Positions 59,616-64,000 of a stretch of 64,000 nucleotides of DNA are shown here, piece by piece. The notes below the pieces were generated by a model, which was not told where the DNA came from, made no database searches, and saw nothing but the letters and a program-made list of their open reading frames with translations. The first letter of the stretch is position 1, and the number at the start of each line of letters is the position of its first letter. This stretch comes from Micromonospora arborensis (GTDB taxonomy: Bacteria > Actinomycetota > Actinomycetes > Mycobacteriales > Micromonosporaceae). The position numbers and the translations under genes are program-made. The DNA is taken from contig NZ_PYBV01000013.1 in the NCBI RefSeq assembly GCF_003205615.1, positions 131,081 to 195,080 of the forward strand, read 5' to 3'.

Positions 59616-60440
59616 ATGCTCGCTCAGCAGCGGCAGGCAGCCATCCTGGAGCGGGTCCGGTCGACGGGCGGCGTCCGGGTCAGTGAGTTGGCCGGCGAGT
59701 TCGGTGTCTCCGACATGACCATCCGGCGTGATCTGGAGGCGCTGCACGAGCGTGGTCTGCTGGCCAAGGTGCACGGCGGTGCCACGACAGCCGGGTCGAG
59801 CTCGACCGACGAGCCGGGCTTCCACGCCAAGTCGGTCCGCCAACTGTCGGAGAAGGCCGCCATCGCGGACCGGGCGGCCCAACTGGTCCGACCTGGCGCG
59901 GCGGTCGCGCTCTCCGCCGGCACCACCACGGCCGAGCTGGCCCGGAGGCTGGTGGACGTGCCCGGCCTGACCGTGGTGACCAACTCGCTGCCGGTGGCCG
60001 AGATCCTGCACGCCGGTGGCCGACCGGACCAGACGGTCGTGCTCACCGGCGGCGTACGCACCCCATCGGACGCGCTGGTCGGTCCACTCGCGGTCGGAGC
60101 CGTCCGGTCGCTGCACCTGGACCTGCTCTTCCTGGGCGTGCACGGCATCACCGAGCGGGCCGGCTTCACCACCCCGAACCTGATGGAGGCGGAGACCGAC
60201 CGGGCGCTGGTGGCCGCGGCGGACCGGCTGGTGGTGCTCGCCGACCACACCAAGTGGGGCACGGTGGGAATCTCCTCGATCGTCGAGCTGGCAGCAGCAC
60301 ACGTACTGGTCAGCGACGACCGGTTGCCTCCGCCCGCGCGACGGGCACTCGGCGAGCAGGTGGGCGAATTGATCATGGTAACGGCGACAGGGGCGGGCCG
60401 CGCGACGCGCACGCCGACGAGTGAGGGGGCGGCGCAGTGA
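59616..60440 (+). CDS. DeoR-family transcriptional regulator
   Basis: 274 aa from ATG at 59616, preceded by GGGAGG; a GTG at 59592 is possible but has no site. The N-terminal HTH is classic DeoR (RVSELAGEFGVSDMTIRRDLEALHERGLL) at about 18-48. The sugar-phosphate sensing domain follows with GTTTAELARRL, TNSLPVAEIL and FLGVHGITERAGFTTPNLMEAETDRAL, ending with ADHTKWGTVG. It overlaps galT (GTGA), so it probably controls galactose metabolism in response to a sugar phosphate. Confidence 0.93.
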   Translation: MLAQQRQAAILERVRSTGGVRVSELAGEFGVSDMTIRRDLEALHERGLLAKVHGGATTAGSSSTDEPGFHAKSVRQLSEKAAIADRAAQLVRPGAAVALSAGTTTAELARRLVDVPGLTVVTNSLPVAEILHAGGRPDQTVVLTGGVRTPSDALVGPLAVGAVRSLHLDLLFLGVHGITERAGFTTPNLMEAETDRALVAAADRLVVLADHTKWGTVGISSIVELAAAHVLVSDDRLPPPARRALGEQVGELIMVTATGAGRATRTPTSEGAAQ

Positions 60441-61513
60441 AACGCACCGCGATCGATCTGGCCGACGGCCGGGAGCTGATCTACTTCGACGAGCGCGACG
60501 ACGCCGTCCGCGACCAGCCGGACCGCCGCGATCTGCCGCCGCCGCCCCCCGCCTCCCAACTGCGCTACGACCCGCTGACCGACGAGTGGGTCGCGGTCGC
60601 CGTGCACCGGCAGACCCGCATCTTCCTTCCGCCGGCGAGCGAGTGCCCCCTCGACCCGTCGCAGGGCGACCGGCTGACCGAGATCCCCGCGCCCGACTAC
60701 GACGTGGTGGTCTTCGAGAACCGGTTCCCGTCGCTGAGCGGCCGAGTCGCCGACGAGCCCGGGGAGATCACCCCGTTCACGCCGGTGCGCCCGGGTGTCG
60801 GTCGGTGCGAGGTGGTCTGCTTCACCTCGGACCACAACGCCTCCTTCGCCAGCCTGCCCCCGCGCCGGGTCCGCACCGTGCTCGACGCGCTCGCCGACCG
60901 GACCGAGGTGCTCGGTGAACTGCCCGGCGTGGAGCAGGTCTTCTGCTTCGAGAACCGGGGCGTCGAGATCGGCGTCACCCTGCACCACCCGCACGGGCAG
61001 ATCTACGCGTACCCCTTCGTGACGCCGCGCACCCGCGCGCTGCTGGCTGCGGCACGCCGGCACGCCGAGCGGACCGGCGGGGGCAACCTGTACGCGGACG
61101 TGCTGGCCGCCGAGCGCGCCACCGGTGACCGGGTGGTGGCCGAGAACGAACACTGGACGGCGTTCGTGCCGGCGGCCGCCCGCTGGCCGTTCGAGGTGCA
61201 CGTCGCGCCGCACCGCGTGGTGCCGGACATCCCCGCCCTCAGTGACAGCGAGCGGGACGCTTTCGGGCCGCTCTACCTGGACCTGCTGCGTCGCTTCGAT
61301 GGCCTGTTCGACATGCCGATGCCGTACATCTCGGCCTGGCACCAGGCGCCGGTGCGGATCGACCGGGAGTTGGGCCACCTGCACCTGCAGCTGTTCAGCA
61401 TCCGGCGAGCCAGCGACAAGCTGAAGTACCTGGCGGGCTCCGAGTCCGCGATGGGTGTCTTCATCAACGACATCGCTCCGGAACGTGCCGCCGAGTTGCT
61501 CCGCGCCGCCTGA
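60437..61513 (+). CDS. galT: Galactose-1-phosphate uridylyltransferase
   Basis: 358 aa, GTG at 60437. The family signature with the catalytic HPH is in VTLHHPHGQIYAYPF (about residue 178), along with the N-terminal DPLTDEWVAVAVHRQTR, VVFENRFPSLS and the C-terminal PYISAWHQAPV and LHLQLFSIRR segments. It exchanges UDP between glucose-1-phosphate and galactose-1-phosphate in the Leloir pathway. No galK or galE follows in the window. Confidence 0.95.
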   Translation: MKRTAIDLADGRELIYFDERDDAVRDQPDRRDLPPPPPASQLRYDPLTDEWVAVAVHRQTRIFLPPASECPLDPSQGDRLTEIPAPDYDVVVFENRFPSLSGRVADEPGEITPFTPVRPGVGRCEVVCFTSDHNASFASLPPRRVRTVLDALADRTEVLGELPGVEQVFCFENRGVEIGVTLHHPHGQIYAYPFVTPRTRALLAAARRHAERTGGGNLYADVLAAERATGDRVVAENEHWTAFVPAAARWPFEVHVAPHRVVPDIPALSDSERDAFGPLYLDLLRRFDGLFDMPMPYISAWHQAPVRIDRELGHLHLQLFSIRRASDKLKYLAGSESAMGVFINDIAPERAAELLRAA

Positions 61514-61536
61514 AGAAGACGCCTGGGGAACAGGGC

Positions 61537-61598
61537 GCGGGGGGCCCGGGACAGGGCCCCCCGCAGGGAAGGGACGGCTGGCTGTGCACGGCACAGCC
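61537..61598 (+). terminator. Two consecutive hairpins downstream of galT
   Basis: A perfect 11-bp stem GCGGGGGGCCC (61537-61547) and GGGCCCCCCGC (61554-61564) with a 6-base loop is followed by an 8-bp stem GGCTGTGC (61580-61587) and GCACAGCC (61591-61598). They start 24 bp after the galT stop and probably end its transcript. There is no T-run. Confidence 0.8.
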
Positions 61599-61744
61599 GG
61601 GAAGGCTGGCTGATCGGCGCACGGGTGCCGCGGGTCGACCGTGGTCAACCTTCCTCGGACGCGACTGGCATCTCGTCCATCCTGGTCAACGAGGCGCGCC
61701 GGCCGGAGTGACGCCAACCGGCGCGTCACCGCCGGAAACGCCGA

Positions 61745-61770
61745 AGCCCGCCGGCAGGTGCCGGCGGGCT
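61745..61770 (-). terminator. Hairpin downstream of icd
   Basis: A perfect 12-bp stem AGCCCGCCGGCA (61745-61756) and TGCCGGCGGGCT (61759-61770) lies 23 bp beyond the icd stop on the minus strand. Between it and the galT hairpins (61599-61744) I see no gene. Confidence 0.85.
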
Positions 61771-61792
61771 CCGATCATGCGGTACGCCTGGA

Positions 61793-63010
61793 TCAGGCAG
61801 CGATCCGACGGGCCAGGTTCTCGTCGAGCGCGTTCATGAACTCGTCGGTGGTCAGCCACGGAGCGTCGCGCGAGATGAGCAGCGAGAGGTCCTTGGTCAT
61901 CTGGCCGCCCTCGACGGTGTCGACGATGACCTGCTCCAGGGTGTTGGCGAACTCGGTGACCGCCGGGGTGCCGTCCAGCTTGCCCCGGTGGGCCAGACCC
62001 CGCGTCCAGGCGTAGATGGACGCGATCGGGTTGGTCGACGTCTTCTCACCCTTCTGCCACTGCCGGTAGTGCCGGGTGACCGTGCCGTGCGCGGCCTCGG
62101 CCTCGACGGTGCGGCCGTCCGGGGAGAGCAGAACCGAGGTCATCAGGCCCAGCGAGCCGAAGCCCTGCGCGACGGTGTCGGACTGCACGTCACCGTCGTA
62201 GTTCTTGCAGGCCCAGACGTAGCCGCCCTCCCACTTGAGCGCGGCGGCGACCATGTCGTCGATCAGCCGGTGCTCGTAGGTGATGCCGGCTGCGGCGAAC
62301 TCGGCCTTGAACTCGGCCTCGAACACCTCGGCGAAGATGTCCTTGAACCGACCGTCGTACGCCTTGAGGATGGTGTTCTTCGTGGACAGGTAGACCGGGT
62401 AGTTGCGGTCCAGCCCGTACCGGAACGACGCCCGGGCGAAGTCCCGGATCGACTCGTCGTAGTTGTACATGCCCATGGCGATGCCGCCGCCCGGGAAGTT
62501 GGCGACCTCCATCTCCATCGGCGCCCCGCCGTCGGCCGGGGTGTAGGTGATGGTCACCGTGCCCGGGCCGGGGACGACGAAGTCGGTGGCCTTGTACTGG
62601 TCACCGTGGGCGTGCCGGCCGATGATGATCGGCTTGGTCCAGCCGGGGACCAGCCGCGGCACGTTGGACATGATGATCGGCTCGCGGAAGACGACGCCGC
62701 CGAGGATGTTGCGGATGGTGCCGTTGGGCGACCGCCACATCTTCTTCAGGCCGAACTCCTCCACCCGGGCCTCGTCCGGGGTGATGGTCGCGCACTTGAC
62801 GCCGACGCCGTGCTCCTTGATGGCGTTGGCGGCGTCGATCGTGACCTGGTCGTCGGTCTCGTCGCGGTGCTGGATCGACAGGTCGTAGTAGTGCAGGTCG
62901 ACGTCGAGGTAGGGCAGGATCAGCTGCTCCCGAATCTGCTTCCAGATGATCCGGGTCATCTCGTCGCCGTCGAGTTCTACGACCGGGTTGTTTACCTTGA
63001 TCTTCGCCAT
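61793..63010 (-). CDS. icd: NADP-dependent isocitrate dehydrogenase
   Basis: 405 aa; ATG at 63010 after GAGAGGAGCG, so longer readings upstream are rejected. It has the eukaryote-like homodimeric IDH sequence: [14 protein letters not shown] near residue 10, the substrate-binding [14 protein letters not shown] (about 95), [13 protein letters not shown] (about 132), a [10 protein letters not shown] segment with catalytic Asp residues, and [17 protein letters not shown] near the C-terminus. It oxidises isocitrate to 2-oxoglutarate in the TCA cycle. Transcribed alone, toward galT. Confidence 0.97.
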   Translation of the reverse strand: MAKIKVNNPVVELDGDEMTRIIWKQIREQLILPYLDVDLHYYDLSIQHRDETDDQVTIDAANAIKEHGVGVKCATITPDEARVEEFGLKKMWRSPNGTIRNILGGVVFREPIIMSNVPRLVPGWTKPIIIGRHAHGDQYKATDFVVPGPGTVTITYTPADGGAPMEMEVANFPGGGIAMGMYNYDESIRDFARASFRYGLDRNYPVYLSTKNTILKAYDGRFKDIFAEVFEAEFKAEFAAAGITYEHRLIDDMVAAALKWEGGYVWACKNYDGDVQSDTVAQGFGSLGLMTSVLLSPDGRTVEAEAAHGTVTRHYRQWQKGEKTSTNPIASIYAWTRGLAHRGKLDGTPAVTEFANTLEQVIVDTVEGGQMTKDLSLLISRDAPWLTTDEFMNALDENLARRIAA

Positions 63011-63042
63011 CGACCGGCGCTCCTCTCGGGGGACATGCTCAA

Positions 63043-63060
63043 GCAGTACGAGCGTACTGC
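63043..63060. promoter_or_regulatory. Perfect inverted repeat in the icd upstream region
   Basis: GCAGTAC-GAGC-GTACTGC at 63043-63060 lies 33 bp before the icd start and 87 bp before the divergent hydrolase start. A 7-bp perfect palindrome in this position is a reasonable operator for one or both genes. Confidence 0.65.
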
Positions 63061-63146
63061 AATTGGGCCGGCAGCTCCCAGCCGGCCTCGACCGGCCGGC
63101 GGAAACCGGGCTGCACGGCACAGGAGTTCGCTGGCAGGATCGCCCG

Positions 63147-63947
63147 ATGCCACTGAGCCGCACCATCGGGTCTATCACGGTCACCGCACTCACCGACGGC
63201 GAGGGGGCCTTCTTCCAACCCCGCACGGAGGCGTTTCCGCACGCCACGGCGGCCCACTGGCAGGAGGCCGACCGGCGCGACCCCACCTCGGTGACCGCCG
63301 ACGGTCAGTGGTGGCTGCGGTTCCGCAGCTTCGCGATCCGTTCCGGTGGCGGGCCGGTCACCCTGGTCGACGCCGGGATCGGCCCGACCGACGCGCCCGC
63401 CGCGAGCTGGGCGCCGGTGCCCGGCCGGATGCCCGCCGAACTGGCCGCCGCGGGCATCGACCCGGCCGACGTCGACACGGTGGTGCTGACCCACCTGCAC
63501 ACAGACCACATCGGGTGGGCGGTCACCGGCGCACCGGGACGGCCGTACTTCCCGAACGCCACCTACCTGCTGCAGCGCGCCGAACTCGACGCGGCGGAGG
63601 CGCTCAACCCCGGACTGCCGGCCGGCCTGATCGCGCCCTTGCGCGCCGCCGGCCAGCTGCGGGTGGTCGACGGCGAGACCACCCTCACCCCGGCGGTACG
63701 TCTGCTGCCCACGCCCGGCCACACACCCGGCCACCAGTCGGTGCTCCTGACCGCAGCCGACGAACGGATGCTGGTCACCGGCGACCTGCTGGTGCACATG
63801 GTGCAACTCGTCGACCCCGACCTGGCGTACGCCCACGAGGAGGACCCGGAGCGAGCCCGCACCTCCCGGCTGACCGCCCTCCGCGCCCACTCCCCCACCC
63901 TCCTAGCCACCCCCCACCTGGGAACCCCCTTCACCCCCCACCCATGA
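63147..63947 (+). CDS. Metallo-beta-lactamase-fold hydrolase
   Basis: 266 aa, ATG at 63147. The zinc-binding motif is [12 protein letters not shown] (about residue 116), with [13 protein letters not shown] (about 190), the bridging Asp in LVTGDLLVH and the last His in [12 protein letters not shown]. The fold is that of glyoxalase II or quorum-quenching lactonase-type enzymes; the substrate cannot be assigned. An upstream in-frame start would run over the icd promoter and is not used. Its stop codon lies in the start of a possible repeat at the window edge (TGATCACC). Confidence 0.92.
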   Translation: MPLSRTIGSITVTALTDGEGAFFQPRTEAFPHATAAHWQEADRRDPTSVTADGQWWLRFRSFAIRSGGGPVTLVDAGIGPTDAPAASWAPVPGRMPAELAAAGIDPADVDTVVLTHLHTDHIGWAVTGAPGRPYFPNATYLLQRAELDAAEALNPGLPAGLIAPLRAAGQLRVVDGETTLTPAVRLLPTPGHTPGHQSVLLTAADERMLVTGDLLVHMVQLVDPDLAYAHEEDPERARTSRLTALRAHSPTLLATPHLGTPFTPHP

Positions 63948-64000
63948 TCACCACTCGCCATGAGTCAAGATCCGCACAACATCCTGGTTGTAGTGGCCTC

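Noticed and set aside
63011..63286. N-terminal extension of isocitrate dehydrogenase
   Set aside because: MAKIKVNNP at 63010 is the normal start of the family; the extension crosses the promoter and palindrome and enters the divergent gene.
63945..64000. A third complete palindromic element at the window end
   Set aside because: Only TGATCACC and nested short arms (CCACT/AGTGG, ACAAC/GTTGT) are visible before the sequence stops, so it cannot be called.

Overview
The window is very GC-rich, uses many GTG starts and tightly overlapping ATGA/GTGA gene junctions, and carries a conservon, a SigE-type sigma fragment, an Ada-AlkA fusion and numerous ABC exporters. This fits a filamentous actinomycete; Micromonosporaceae is my best guess from gene style, not a proven assignment.

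Bases 1 to about 35,070 are most of a biosynthetic gene cluster for a halogenated pyrrole-polyketide. A leftward operon from 18,636 holds a cation/proton antiporter, a prolyl-carrier-protein dehydrogenase and a proline adenylation enzyme. After a 139-bp gap come a bimodular PKS, a monomodular PKS, a fatty acyl-AMP ligase, a KAS III-like enzyme and a carboxyltransferase that runs off the left edge. A rightward operon from 18,941 holds the prolyl carrier protein, a PltA-type pyrrolyl halogenase and two PltM/PltD-type halogenase-family flavoproteins. It ends in a strong terminator at about 23,860. A third operon runs leftward from 32,864: TetR regulator, ABC ATPase, two ABC-2 permeases, an aromatic-hydroxylase-type flavoprotein, a third PltM/PltD-type protein, a P450 and an SCP-2 domain protein. 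At the right edge are a LuxR-type response regulator with two TTA codons, a type II thioesterase and a flavin reductase.

Proposed logic (inference): L-proline is loaded on the carrier protein, oxidised to pyrrolyl-S-PCP and chlorinated, then extended by three PKS modules. The DH and KR regions in module 2 look catalytically dead, so a poly-beta-ketone is expected that can close to a polyhydroxyphenyl pyrrolyl ketone of the pyoluteorin, streptopyrrole or armeniaspirol type. The ligase, KAS III and carboxyltransferase trio plus an atypical AT motif suggest one alkylmalonyl extender. PltM-type halogenation, the P450, the hydroxylase and two halogenase-like proteins lacking the catalytic lysine would tailor the product, and the ABC system would export it.

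Bases 35,072 to 35,844 show no convincing gene. From 35,845 the content is chromosomal: a sensor-like membrane protein and a four-gene conservon (to 41,196), YchF, a 3'-5' exonuclease, a peptidase E-like protein, a small unknown protein, a sigma-factor remnant, Ada-AlkA (split by an in-frame palindromic insert), Ogt, a heterodimeric ABC exporter, ValS, a small membrane protein, a four-gene ABC-2 operon, a fused Sat-like/CysC protein, a DeoR regulator with GalT, isocitrate dehydrogenase and a metallo-beta-lactamase-fold hydrolase. Two related palindromic elements (43.9 and 45.9 kb) and several strong hairpins lie between or inside these genes.
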